Shown in pieces: positions 44,340-53,316 of a stretch of 64,000 bases of DNA. The notes beneath the pieces were generated by a model. It was not told where the DNA came from. It made no database searches and saw only the letters and a list, made by a program, of their open reading frames with translations. The stretch's first letter is position 1. Every line of letters starts with the position of its first letter. Source of the stretch: Verrucomicrobiota bacterium (GTDB lineage: Bacteria > Verrucomicrobiota > Kiritimatiellia > RFP12 > UBA1067); NCBI GenBank assembly GCA_023269675.1, contig JAHFSX010000018.1, positions 52,558 to 116,557 of the forward strand, given 5' to 3'. The position numbers were made by a program, and so were the translations under genes.

Positions 44340-46193
44340 ATGTCAAAGTGGATGCCACCCATCGTAGCGATCGCGCTCGGCGCCGCACGGTGCCTGTGCT
44401 GGGCCGGGAGCGAGGGCCTGCCGGCGGTCGGTCCGGCCGCGCAGATCTCTGCCGAGGCCACGCCCATGAAGGCGGTCCTGCTGGTCAACGACGAGCTGGA
44501 CCGGTACAGCGAAGGCCGCAGCCGCCTGGCCAACCTGCTGGACGGGATGGGCCTGCCGTTCGAGCTCTGCCGGCATGACGGTCTCGGCCAGCGGCGTTTG
44601 GACGACATCCAGCTCATCATCGTGGCCCCCACGGCGCAGGCCGCGCTGACACTGGACGAAGCCTCCGAGGCCAGCCTGATCAAGGCCTTGGCCCGCGGCG
44701 TCAACATCCTGTGGGTCGGCCCCGGGATCTGGGGCACGTTCAAGACCACCAACCTGGCCGACGCCTTCGGGCTGCGCTATGCCGGCCAAGGCTGGAACAG
44801 CGACTTCGACGTCGGTGCGGCGGAGTTCACGGATCTGGACGGCGCACGTGCGCGGCTGACCGTTTACAAAGAGATGATCTATAATGTCCAGCCCGCCGCG
44901 GCAACGGTCGAACACCGGTTTCTCGACGGCCGCGAAGCCCGTTCGGAAAAGCCCTTCGTCACCAGCCGCCGCCTGCCGGGCGGCGGCCAAGCCGTCTACA
45001 TCGCCCTGCAACTGCTGAGCTTCTGGAAAGCGGAGGAGTCGGCCGATGTCTTCGCCCGCGCCGAGGTGCTGGCCAAATATATCCGCCGGCTGGTGTCGCA
45101 AGGCATCGTCGCCAAACATGCCGTCCGCGACGGCCGGGACGCCGTGCTCATCCTGCGGCTGGAGGACTACGTGCCCGGCGGCTCGCAGATGGCCCACACG
45201 GACAAAGCGTGGCTGGCGCGCATGCAGCGGCTGCTGGCGCTGACGCGGCAGGAGCACGTGCCGTTGAACATCGCCATGATCCCGAAGTTCCGTGACCCGT
45301 ACCGGGGCGAGGCCCACGATTGGGGATCGGACGACCCGTCCATCCGGACGCTGCGGCGCCTGGCCCAAGAGGCCTTCGACTGCGGCGGCACCCCCATCGT
45401 CCATGGGTACTATCACCAGATCGGCGCAGGCCCGAACAGCTACAGCGGCGACGACTGGGAAATGTGGGATCCTCAAACGCGGAAATTCCTGTCCGCCGAC
45501 CAACAGCAACGCATCACGGACGGCGCCTTCGCCGAGGCCGCCCGGCAGTGGCGGATCCTCCCCGCCGTCTGGGAGACGCCGCACTACATCGGCAATGCGG
45601 ACACCGCCCGCGCCGCCCGCCAAAGCGGTTTCCTGTACGTCACCGAGTCCGACACCAAACTGTTCCCCAACCGCGACGGCTACATGGGCGCGGCCAGCGG
45701 CCGGGTGCTGAACATTCCGGAAACCGCGTTCAACTACCCCAAGGACCCCGACGAGATCGGCCGGTCAGGCACGCTCCGCCAGAACGGCATGCTGCCGCGG
45801 TTTGTCCGGATGAACGGGCTCCTCTACTTCTTTTACCACAACATGTCGATCCACCAGGAACGGGCACTGGAGAACCTGCTGACGGCGGCGCGGCATTACG
45901 ACCTGTGGAAGCCGGGGCTGGAGGCCTACGCGCGTTTCTGGGAGGCCCGCCAGCAGGTCAGCGTCAAATCATCCGTCAGGACCGCCGCCCGGCAGATCGA
46001 CACTCGGGTCGAAAAGCCCTTCGACGGCTTTACGCTGGCGGTCCGGCTGCCGGACGGCGCCCGTCCGTCCGGCGTGCTGATCGACGGAAAAACGGCGGAC
46101 TGCAAGACGCGGTGCAGCGACGGGGTCTGGTTTGTCTACCCGGTCCTGCCGGCTGCGGAAGCCGTCCAGGTCACGGTACGTTACCTTCGATAG
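44340..46193 (+). CDS. exported DUF2334-type polysaccharide deacetylase-like protein
   Basis: 617 residues with signal sequence (MSKWMPPIVAIALGAARCL). First part (about 43-260) resembles a class I glutamine amidotransferase-like flavodoxin fold with 'ILWVGPGIWG'. Second part (about 268-560) is DUF2334: LRLEDYVPGG replaces the usual DD, HGYYHQ supplies histidines, and ETPHY follows. A C-terminal beta domain ends it. Likely modifies or partly deacetylates the polymer made by the upstream synthase. Starts four bases after the GT2 stop, and converges on the DUF4434 gene with a 23-base overlap. Confidence 0.78.
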   Translation: MSKWMPPIVAIALGAARCLCWAGSEGLPAVGPAAQISAEATPMKAVLLVNDELDRYSEGRSRLANLLDGMGLPFELCRHDGLGQRRLDDIQLIIVAPTAQAALTLDEASEASLIKALARGVNILWVGPGIWGTFKTTNLADAFGLRYAGQGWNSDFDVGAAEFTDLDGARARLTVYKEMIYNVQPAAATVEHRFLDGREARSEKPFVTSRRLPGGGQAVYIALQLLSFWKAEESADVFARAEVLAKYIRRLVSQGIVAKHAVRDGRDAVLILRLEDYVPGGSQMAHTDKAWLARMQRLLALTRQEHVPLNIAMIPKFRDPYRGEAHDWGSDDPSIRTLRRLAQEAFDCGGTPIVHGYYHQIGAGPNSYSGDDWEMWDPQTRKFLSADQQQRITDGAFAEAARQWRILPAVWETPHYIGNADTARAARQSGFLYVTESDTKLFPNRDGYMGAASGRVLNIPETAFNYPKDPDEIGRSGTLRQNGMLPRFVRMNGLLYFFYHNMSIHQERALENLLTAARHYDLWKPGLEAYARFWEARQQVSVKSSVRTAARQIDTRVEKPFDGFTLAVRLPDGARPSGVLIDGKTADCKTRCSDGVWFVYPVLPAAEAVQVTVRYLR

Positions 46194-47403
46194 CAGGCGT
46201 CCGTGCGGCGGCTGAGTTCGAGCGGGCCGCGGCCCGGGCGTCCGCAAAGCTCACATACTCGTCGAAGAGCCGGGAGGCGGCGCCCCCGGCGGACGGCCGC
46301 ATGTAGTCGAAGTAGCTGTAAGCCAGCAACCGCCGCTTGAACGCTCCCAGCAGGTCGAGCTGTTGCCGCACGCGCGCAAACTCGGCGGGCTCGGCCTTGA
46401 AGCCTCCCTCGTCGATCGGCTGGCCGTGCGTCTGGGCAAACACCTCGCCCACCAGCCATACATCGGTGCCGACCTCGCCCGCCAAGGCGCACAGCGCGTC
46501 GATCAAAGGCGCGACGCTCGGCCAGGGAGCCTTCCGCGCCAGACCGGCGCCGTCCTGGAAAACCAGCACATCAACCCCGGACTCCCGCAAAAACAGCGTC
46601 CACCAGGTCACGAAATGCACAAGGTTGGCGCGGTCGCGGTCGGTGTAACCGGAAGCCATGATCGGTTTGAGCGCGTCCAGCGCGTTCAGGTGGCCCGTCA
46701 GCGCGCCGAAGAAGGACCGCACCTCAGCGCCGCAATCGCCCTCCGCGCCGACGTCGGTGATCTCGTGCGGGATGTACCACCCGTAGAAGCAGCGATGCCC
46801 GCGGAGCAGAGGGTAAAGGCGGGTGGCCAGCTGCCGGTTGCGCGCCAGTTCCTCCCGCATGTAAGGCGCCCGGAAACAATCGGCCTTCCACCAGCTCTTG
46901 CGGAGCGAAAGCCCGACGCACAGATCCATCCCGGCCGCGTCGGCGGCAGCGACAACCCGGTCGAGGGGGCTGGTGCGGTCGGGCCCCGGCGCCGTGAAAT
47001 CCAGTTCGTCATACTGCGTCCACTGGACCACCACCATCTTCATGCCTGCGCGCCGCAGCTGCGCGAATTCCGCCGCCCACCGCTCCTGCGCCCACGTCGT
47101 GTGCTCCTGCCAGAGCTGCAGAAACGTGCCTTCGAACGCCTCGCCGACAAACAGCCCCTCGTTCGGCGAGGGCGGCGGACCTTGCCGCAGCGCGCCCTCC
47201 TGTCGCGGCGCGCCAGCCGGCGGCTGCAACGCCAACGCCGGCGCGCCGCCGCCGCACCGTTTCCAGCAGGCCAGCCCGGCGACGGCGACGAAGGCAACCA
47301 GCGCGGCGACAGCCAGACCGGCGGCGGGCTTGCCGATACGCAGCCGCTTTTCGGGCGGACCGGGCACGCGCCCGTCGGAGCCGGATTGACTTGGCGTTTT
47401 CAT
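46171..47403 (-). CDS. membrane-anchored DUF4434 glycoside-hydrolase-like protein
   Basis: 410 residues. N-terminal membrane anchor (about 27-46, AAGLAVAALVAFVAVAGLACW), Pro/Gly-rich linker, then a TIM-barrel-like domain: 'GTFLQLWQEHTTWAQERW', 'MKMVVVQWTQYD', 'HEITDVG' (putative acid) and 'VDVLVFQDGAG'. These fit DUF4434, a predicted glycosidase family. It overlaps the convergent deacetylase gene by 23 bases, so it probably belongs to the same functional locus and trims the exported polymer. Confidence 0.72.
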   Translation of the reverse strand: MKTPSQSGSDGRVPGPPEKRLRIGKPAAGLAVAALVAFVAVAGLACWKRCGGGAPALALQPPAGAPRQEGALRQGPPPSPNEGLFVGEAFEGTFLQLWQEHTTWAQERWAAEFAQLRRAGMKMVVVQWTQYDELDFTAPGPDRTSPLDRVVAAADAAGMDLCVGLSLRKSWWKADCFRAPYMREELARNRQLATRLYPLLRGHRCFYGWYIPHEITDVGAEGDCGAEVRSFFGALTGHLNALDALKPIMASGYTDRDRANLVHFVTWWTLFLRESGVDVLVFQDGAGLARKAPWPSVAPLIDALCALAGEVGTDVWLVGEVFAQTHGQPIDEGGFKAEPAEFARVRQQLDLLGAFKRRLLAYSYFDYMRPSAGGAASRLFDEYVSFADARAAARSNSAAARTPAIEGNVP

Positions 47404-47491
47404 GTTGGGTAGATTGCCAAACAAGTGCGGATGCGTCAAGCATGCGGTCGGAGGCCGGCGGGTTCTTTTATTGCTTGTATGCGGTTCGGGG

Positions 47492-47520
47492 TTGATCTAC
47501 CCTAATGATGCGATTTTTAT
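47492..47520 (+). promoter_or_regulatory. candidate sigma70-type promoter of the hox operon
   Basis: TTGATC (47492-47497), a 17-base spacer and TTTTAT (47515-47520), 46 bases before the hoxF start codon. It is the best hexamer pair in the interval, but still a weak match. Confidence 0.3.
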
Positions 47521-47565
47521 CTGTGTCGACCTTCCTGATGTTTCATACGAAAGGGGTCTGCCAGC

Positions 47566-49380
47566 ATGAGCAAGAGCAAATCGGTGGTCACGGAAATCTG
47601 CAACCGCTACGGGAATACCCGCGTCCGGCTCATGGACATCGTGCGCGACGTGCAGCAGGAGCTGGGACACGTCCCGCGCGAGGCCTTCGACCTCATCGCG
47701 AAGGGCGCCCACACGCACCGGGTGGAGGTCGAAAGCGTGATCTCCTTCTACGCCTTTCTTTCCGAGCGGAAAAAAGGCGACGTGGTGATCCGGCTCTGCG
47801 ACGACATCATCGACCGCTATCAGGGCGGCGAGGCCGTGGCCGAGGCGCTGACCCGGGCCCTGGGCATCGGCTTTAACGAGACCACGTCCGACGGCCGGGT
47901 CACCCTGGAAAAGACGCCCTCCATCGGGATGAGCGACCAGGCCCCTGCCATGATGGTGAACGACGTGATGGTGACCCGTCTCACGCCGGAGCTCATTCCG
48001 GGCCTGGTCGCGAAACTGCGCCAGACCAACGACCCCCAGTCGCTGGTGGAGTCGTACGGAGACGGCAACAATGCGCACGCGCTGATCCGCTCCATGGTCT
48101 GCAACAACATCCGCGAGAGCGGCGCGGTGATCCTGGCCGACTACAAGCGGGAGAGAGGGCTGCGCAAGGCTCTGACCGAAACCCCCGCGGACGTGATCGC
48201 CGACGTCAAGGCCTCCGGGCTGCGCGGGCGCGGCGGCGCGGGCTTTCTGACGGGCCTGAAATGGGAGCTGACCCGCGAGTCGCCCGGCGCCGAAAAGTTC
48301 GTGCTCTGCAACGCCGACGAGGGCGAGCCCGGCACCTTCAAGGACCGCGTGCTGCTGACGGAGCGGGCGGACCTGATGATCGAGGGCATGACGATTGCCG
48401 GCTACGCCACCGGGGCCGAGACCGGCATCATCTACCTGCGCGGGGAGTACGCCTATCTGCGGCCCTATCTCGAGGACGTCCTGAACCGGCGCCGCGCCGG
48501 CAAGCTGCTGGGAAACGGCATTCTCGGCAACGCGGAGTTTCATTTCGACGTCCGCATCCAGATGGGCGCGGGCGCCTATATCTGCGGCGAGGAGACCTCG
48601 CTGATCAGCTCGTGCGAAGGCACGCGCGGCGACCCGAGCGACCGCACGCCCTTCCCCGTGGCCAAAGGGTATCTGGTTTCGCCGACGGCGGTGAACAACG
48701 TGGAGACCTACTGCTGCGCGGCCCGCATCATGGACCAGGGCGCAGGCTGGTTCGCCGCCATCGGGACCCAGCGCAGCACGGGCACCAAGCTGCTGAGCGT
48801 GTGCGGCGACTGCGCGCGACCGGGCATCTACGAGGTCCCGTTCGGCACGACCCTGCGCGAGGTGCTCAGGCGCGCCGGGGCCGAAAACACGGCGGCCGTC
48901 CAGGTGGGCGGGCCGTCCGGCCAGATGGTCGGACCGGCGCAGTTCGACCAGGGGATCAGCTATGAGGAGCTCGCCACGGGCGGCTCCATGATGGTGTTCA
49001 GCAACGACCGCGACATCCTCGAGATCGTGGAGGCCTTCATGGAGTTCTTCGTGAAGGAGAGCTGCGGGTACTGCGTGCCGTGCCGCGTCGGCAACGTCCT
49101 GCTGAAAAGCCGGATCGAGCGCATCCGCCAGGGCGACGGCGCGCCCGCCGATCTGGCCTATCTGAAAAAGCTCGGCGAAAGCGTCAAGCGCATGAGCCGC
49201 TGCGGCCTCGGGCAGACCTCGCCCAACCCGATCCTCACGTCCCTGAAGAATTTCCAGCCCGTGTACAACGCCCTGGTGCGGGAGGACAAGACCGGCCTGC
49301 AGAAATCCTTCCACATCATGCGGGCCGTCGAAGAGGCGAGCGTGATCGCCGGACGCCGTTCGGAGGTTTTCCACGCGTAA
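47566..49380 (+). CDS. hoxF: NAD-reducing [NiFe] hydrogenase diaphorase subunit HoxF
   Basis: 604 residues. N-terminal NuoE/thioredoxin-like domain (about 1-125), in which the usual 2Fe-2S cysteines are mostly gone (IGMSDQAP in place of the CxGxC block). Then the NuoF part: GRGGAGFLTG (NADH/FMN), CNADEGEPGTFKDR (FMN), and ESCGYCVPCR with Cys near 545 (4Fe-4S). It oxidises NADH or reduces NAD+ and passes electrons to HoxU. Size and fused NuoE-like start match Ralstonia-type HoxF. ATG follows AAAGGGG. First gene of hoxFUYHW. Confidence 0.93.
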   Translation: MSKSKSVVTEICNRYGNTRVRLMDIVRDVQQELGHVPREAFDLIAKGAHTHRVEVESVISFYAFLSERKKGDVVIRLCDDIIDRYQGGEAVAEALTRALGIGFNETTSDGRVTLEKTPSIGMSDQAPAMMVNDVMVTRLTPELIPGLVAKLRQTNDPQSLVESYGDGNNAHALIRSMVCNNIRESGAVILADYKRERGLRKALTETPADVIADVKASGLRGRGGAGFLTGLKWELTRESPGAEKFVLCNADEGEPGTFKDRVLLTERADLMIEGMTIAGYATGAETGIIYLRGEYAYLRPYLEDVLNRRRAGKLLGNGILGNAEFHFDVRIQMGAGAYICGEETSLISSCEGTRGDPSDRTPFPVAKGYLVSPTAVNNVETYCCAARIMDQGAGWFAAIGTQRSTGTKLLSVCGDCARPGIYEVPFGTTLREVLRRAGAENTAAVQVGGPSGQMVGPAQFDQGISYEELATGGSMMVFSNDRDILEIVEAFMEFFVKESCGYCVPCRVGNVLLKSRIERIRQGDGAPADLAYLKKLGESVKRMSRCGLGQTSPNPILTSLKNFQPVYNALVREDKTGLQKSFHIMRAVEEASVIAGRRSEVFHA

Positions 49381-49391
49381 GGGAGTGCGCC

Positions 49392-50102
49392 ATGAACAAA
49401 TCCATTCATCTCACGATCGACGGCAAGCCCGTCGAGGCCAAGCACGGGCAGACCATCATGCAGGCCGCCGACGCGGCGGGCATTTATATTCCGCGGCTGT
49501 GCTCCCACCCCGATTTGCGGCCGATCGGCAGCTGCCGCGTCTGCACGGTGATCGTGGACGGGCGTCCCCAGGCCGCCTGCGTGAAGCCGGCCATGGACGG
49601 CATGGTGATCGAGAACGACACGCCCGAGCTGCTGCAGCACCGCCGGAACATCATCGACATGATGTTCGTCGAGGGCAACCACTTCTGCATGTTCTGCGAG
49701 AAGAGCGGCAACTGCGAGCTGCAGGCCATGGCCTACCGCTTCGGCATCACCGCGCCGCAGTACCCCTTCCAGTTCCCGGAGAAGGCGGTCGACGCCTCCC
49801 ACCCGGACATCATGCTGGACCACAACCGCTGCATCATGTGCGCCCGCTGCGTGCGCGCCTCGCAGGAGCTGGACGGCAAGAACGTGTTCCAGGCCATCGG
49901 GCGGGGCTTCCACCGCAAGATCGGCGTCGACGGCGAAAAGGCGCTGGCCGACACGGACATGGCGGTCGGCGACCGGTCGGCGGACGTCTGTCCGGTCGGG
50001 TGCATCATCAAGAAGCGGATCGGCTTCCGGACCGCGATCGGCCGGCGCCTTTACGACCGGCAGCCGATCGGCTCCGACATCGAAGCGAACGCCACACCCT
50101 GA
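49392..50102 (+). CDS. hoxU: NAD-reducing hydrogenase subunit HoxU
   Basis: 236 residues. N-terminal 2Fe-2S ferredoxin fold (CSHPDLRPIGSCRVCTV and a later Cys), the NuoG-like His/Cys segment (CMFCEKSGNCELQ), and a C-terminal CIMCARC...CPVGC pair for 4Fe-4S clusters. It links the diaphorase HoxF with the hydrogenase dimer HoxYH. GGGAGTGCGCC precedes the ATG. Eleven bases after hoxF. Confidence 0.93.
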   Translation: MNKSIHLTIDGKPVEAKHGQTIMQAADAAGIYIPRLCSHPDLRPIGSCRVCTVIVDGRPQAACVKPAMDGMVIENDTPELLQHRRNIIDMMFVEGNHFCMFCEKSGNCELQAMAYRFGITAPQYPFQFPEKAVDASHPDIMLDHNRCIMCARCVRASQELDGKNVFQAIGRGFHRKIGVDGEKALADTDMAVGDRSADVCPVGCIIKKRIGFRTAIGRRLYDRQPIGSDIEANATP

Positions 50103-50122
50103 TTTCGAGGAGGGCTCACCCC

Positions 50123-50668
50123 ATGTCAAAACCACGCGTCGCCACAACCTCTTTGGCCGGATGCTTCGGCTGCCACATGTCCCTGCTCGACATCGACGAG
50201 CGCATCCTGAGCCTGATCGAGCGGGTCGATTTCGACCGGTCGCCGATCGACGACATCAAGCACATCTCCCAACGCTGCGCCATCGGCCTGATCGAGGGCG
50301 GGTGCTGCAACGAGGAGAACGTGCGCGTGCTGTACGAGTTCCGCAAGAACTGCGACCTCCTGATCTCCGTCGGCGACTGCGCGACCATGGGCGGCATTCC
50401 GGCCCTGCGCAACAACATCCCGCTGCAGGAGTGCATCGACGAGGCCTACCGCACCGGCGTCACGGTTTACAACCCCGACGACATCACGCCGCAGGATCCG
50501 GAAATCCCCCTGCTGCTGAACCGGGTCTACCCCTGCCACGAGGTGGTGAAGATCGACTACTTTCTGCCCGGCTGCCCGCCCTCGGCTGACACCCTGTGGG
50601 CGGCGCTCACGGCGCTGCTCTCGGGCCAGCCGTTGGAGCTGCCGTACGAGCTTCTGAAATACGACTGA
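50123..50668 (+). CDS. hoxY: NAD-reducing hydrogenase small subunit HoxY
   Basis: 181 residues. SLAGCFGCHMS, EGGCCNEEN, VGDCATMGG and LPGCPPS give the four cysteines of the proximal 4Fe-4S cluster. Typical of the short HoxY (single proximal cluster, no signal peptide), so the enzyme is cytoplasmic. AGGAGGG precedes the ATG. Confidence 0.93.
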   Translation: MSKPRVATTSLAGCFGCHMSLLDIDERILSLIERVDFDRSPIDDIKHISQRCAIGLIEGGCCNEENVRVLYEFRKNCDLLISVGDCATMGGIPALRNNIPLQECIDEAYRTGVTVYNPDDITPQDPEIPLLLNRVYPCHEVVKIDYFLPGCPPSADTLWAALTALLSGQPLELPYELLKYD

Positions 50669-50697
50669 ACATGAATCGGGTGAGGTTTTTTTTGCGG

Positions 50698-50805
50698 TTT
50701 AGCCTGTTAGTCGATTAGGCCTGAATCAACGTGTTACACACCTGCTTTCTGTAGTTTTCTACGGACTACCTAACAGCCTAACTGCCTAACAGCCTGCCCC
50801 CTCAG
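50698..50805. repeat. intergenic CAGCCTAAC repeats between hoxY and hoxH
   Basis: Words TAGCCTGTTAGT, CCTAACAGCCTAACTGCCTAACAGCCTG recur, much like 26440-26539, followed by a CCCCCTCAGGGGG hairpin just upstream of hoxH. It could attenuate transcription between hoxY and hoxH, but no T-tract follows. Confidence 0.5.
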
Positions 50806-50823
50806 GGGGCAACGGGAGGCACC

Positions 50824-52260
50824 ATGAGTGTGGGAACCAAGAAGATCACGATCGAGCCAGTCACCCGCGTGGAGGGCCACGGCAAAGTGACCATCCTGCT
50901 CGACGCGCAGGGGCAGGTCAGCCAGGCCCGCCTGCACATCGTCGAGTTCCGCGGCTTCGAGCGCTTCATCCAGGGGCGCCCCTACTGGGAGGTGCCCGTG
51001 CTGGTGCAGCGCCTGTGCGGCATCTGCCCGGTCAGCCACCATCTGGCGGCGGCCAAGGCCATGGACGGCATCGTCGGCGTGGACCGGCTCACGCCCACGG
51101 CCGAGAAGATCCGTCGGCTGATGCATTACGGCCAGGTCTTCCAGAGCCACGCCCTGCACTTCTTCCATCTGGTCTCGCCCGACCTGCTGTTCGGCTTCGA
51201 CGCCGACCCGGCCCTCCGCAACGTGATCGGCGTGGCGAACCGCTTCCCCGAGCTGGCCGTGCAAGGCGTCATGATGCGCAAATTCGGGCAGGAGATCATC
51301 AAGGCCACCGCGGGCAAGAAGATCCACGGCACCGGAGCGGTGCCAGGCGGGGTCAACAAGAACCTCTCCGTCGCCGAGCGCGACCCGTTTCTGAAGGACA
51401 TCGACCAGATGCTCGTCTGGTGCCGCGCCGCCCTCCAGATCGCCAAGACCTACACGCTGGAGCACCTCGCCGAGCTGGCGGATTTCGGCTCGTTCGCCTC
51501 GAACCATGTCGCGCTGGTGCGGCCGGACGGCGCGATGGACCTCTACCACGGCAACCTGCGCGCCATCGATTCCGAGGGGAATAAGATCTTCGACCAGGTC
51601 GATTACCAGGGCTACTTCAACTACATCGCCGAAGAGGTCAAGCCGTGGTCCTACATGAAGTTCCCCTTCATCTCCAAGCTCGGGCCGGAGACCGGCTGGT
51701 ACCGCGTGGGGCCGCTGGCGCGGGTCAACGCCTGCGACTTCATCGACACGCCCGAGGCGGAAGCCGCCCGCCAGGAGTTCAAGGCGCTCACCCACGGCAA
51801 GCCGAACAACATCACCATGGCCTACCACTGGGCGCGCATGATCGAGCTCCTGCACGCGGGCGAGAAGATCAGGGAACTGCTCAACGACCCCGACCTGCAG
51901 GGCACGGACCTGGTGACCCGCGGCGAGCGGCGCGGGGAGTCGGTCGGCCTGATCGAGGCGCCGCGCGGCACGCTCTTCCACCACTACAAGGTCGACAAGA
52001 ACGACCAGGTCACCATGGCCAACCTGATCGTCTCGACGACCCACAACAACACGCCGATGAACCTCGCCGTGACCGGCGTGGCCAAGAAGTACCTCTCCGG
52101 CGCGGTGATCACCGAGGGGCTCCTCAACCGGGTGGAGGTGGCGATCCGCGCCTACGACCCTTGCCTCTCCTGCGCCACCCACGCGCTGGGCCGCATGCCG
52201 CTGAGCGTGGAGCTGAAGGATTGTACGGGCCAGATCATCGACAAGAAGGTCGCAGGCTAG
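50824..52260 (+). CDS. hoxH: NAD-reducing hydrogenase large subunit HoxH
   Basis: 478 residues. N-terminal RVEGHGKVTI, L1 motif RLCGICPVSHH and L2 motif DPCLSCATH near the C-terminus provide the four Cys that hold the NiFe(CN)2CO centre. The 24 residues after the last His form the C-terminal extension removed by HoxW. The L1/L2 forms match group 3 (bidirectional cytoplasmic) hydrogenases. A GGGAGG lies before the ATG. Confidence 0.95.
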   Translation: MSVGTKKITIEPVTRVEGHGKVTILLDAQGQVSQARLHIVEFRGFERFIQGRPYWEVPVLVQRLCGICPVSHHLAAAKAMDGIVGVDRLTPTAEKIRRLMHYGQVFQSHALHFFHLVSPDLLFGFDADPALRNVIGVANRFPELAVQGVMMRKFGQEIIKATAGKKIHGTGAVPGGVNKNLSVAERDPFLKDIDQMLVWCRAALQIAKTYTLEHLAELADFGSFASNHVALVRPDGAMDLYHGNLRAIDSEGNKIFDQVDYQGYFNYIAEEVKPWSYMKFPFISKLGPETGWYRVGPLARVNACDFIDTPEAEAARQEFKALTHGKPNNITMAYHWARMIELLHAGEKIRELLNDPDLQGTDLVTRGERRGESVGLIEAPRGTLFHHYKVDKNDQVTMANLIVSTTHNNTPMNLAVTGVAKKYLSGAVITEGLLNRVEVAIRAYDPCLSCATHALGRMPLSVELKDCTGQIIDKKVAG

Positions 52261-52410
52261 TAGTCTGTCCTCTCAAAAATTTCACTTTTGGACAGGATTT
52301 GCTGCGTAGATTCGGGTACAAATCTCCATGATTTTCAGGATTGAATTCAATGGCTAACAATCATGTGAATCATGTAATCATGTCCGAAAAATCATAATGT
52401 ACAATGTACT

Positions 52411-52668
52411 AGCCCCCCGCGCGGGGATGCGCAGGACACATCGGAATGTGGCACGCCCATCCCTGGGCGTGCGCCGGTAAACAGGACAGGGCGAATATCG
52501 TGCGGTTTATCGTGATCGGTTACGGCACCCGTGCCAGGCGGGCCAGGCCCCCCCGCGCAGGGATGCGCATGGCACATCGGAATGTGGCACGCCCATCCCT
52601 GGGCGTGCGCCGGTAAACAGGAGAGGGAGAAGACCGTGCGGATACTCGTGATGGGTTACGGCAATCCG
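52411..52668. repeat. tandem duplication of repeat plus hoxW start
   Basis: Two adjacent units (about 52411-52530 and 52546-52668) each contain a GCACGCCCA-family hairpin, the segment GCGCCGGTAAACAGGA and a GTG-CGG start of a HoxW-like frame (VR..V.GYG). The second unit leads into the intact hoxW gene. Spacer about 15 bases. Confidence 0.75.
52500..52550 (+). pseudogene. truncated copy of the hoxW 5' end
   Basis: GTG followed by codons for RFIVIGYGTR parallels the true hoxW start (RILVMGYGNPGR), after which homology is lost within a dozen codons. It was left by the tandem duplication and has no complete frame of its own. Confidence 0.6.
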
Positions 52669-53094
52669 GGGCGCCTGGACGACGGGCTCGGGCCCGCGTT
52701 CGCCGAACGCATCCAGGCGCTGGACATTCCCGGCGTCACGGTCGACGCCGATTACCAGCTCTGCGTCGAAGACGCCGCGGCCCTCGCCCGGCACGACCTC
52801 GTCCTGTTCGCCGACGCTGCGGTCGAGGGTCCGGAACCTTTCGAACTCCAGCCTTTGCAGGCGCGGCACACCGGTCTGGGGTTCAGCAGCCACAGCCTGT
52901 CGGCGGGCGCGCTGCTGGGTCTCGCGCAGGAGCTCTTCGGCGCCGCGCCGCGCGCCTTCCTGTTGGGCATCCGCGGGTACGACTTCAACGCCTTCGGCGA
53001 ACGGCTGTCGGAACGGGCGCAGGCGAATCTCGACGCCGCCGTGGCGCACCTCGAGCCCCTGCTGCGCGACGGCTTCGCGGCCGCATCAAGTTGA
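52636..53094 (+). CDS. hoxW: hydrogenase maturation protease HoxW
   Basis: 152 residues starting at GTG preceded by GAGAGGGAGAAG. MGYGNPGRLDDGLGP contains the Ni-sensing Asp/Glu region of HyaD/HycI/HoxW endopeptidases, and DADYQLCVEDA and ADAAVEG follow. It cleaves the C-terminal extension of HoxH after nickel insertion. It is 375 bases downstream of hoxH, separated by the repeat duplication. No hyp genes for the metal centre are in the window. Confidence 0.87.
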   Translation: MRILVMGYGNPGRLDDGLGPAFAERIQALDIPGVTVDADYQLCVEDAAALARHDLVLFADAAVEGPEPFELQPLQARHTGLGFSSHSLSAGALLGLAQELFGAAPRAFLLGIRGYDFNAFGERLSERAQANLDAAVAHLEPLLRDGFAAASS

Positions 53095-53156
53095 ATAACG
53101 CCAAGGGCACATAATATTTGGGCTAACGTGGGCTCTGCCCTCAACCCGGAATTTCC

Positions 53157-53259
53157 ACCACAAAGACACCAAGACCACGAAGGACACCAAGAAATCTCAT
53201 CGGTATTACGAACTCAGGCTTTGTGCTCTTTGTGCTCTTCATGTCTTCGTGGTAAGACA
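53157..53259. repeat. ACCACAAAGACACCAAG inverted repeat
   Basis: ACCACAAAGACACCAAGACC and CACGAAGGACACCAAG on the left, and TTTGTGCTCTTTGTGCTC...TCTTCGTGGT on the right, form nested inverted arms around about 35 bases. It resembles short noncoding repeats common in some environmental genomes. Confidence 0.6.
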
Positions 53260-53316
53260 ACCAGTCTTTTATCGCTGCTCTCAGGCCATAAGTCACTAAA
53301 GTCATCGCGTCGTGAC

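Noticed and set aside
50669-50823. Terminator between hoxY and hoxH
   Set aside because: The CCCCCTCAGGGGG stem is short and lacks a T-tract; hoxH must be expressed with hoxY.
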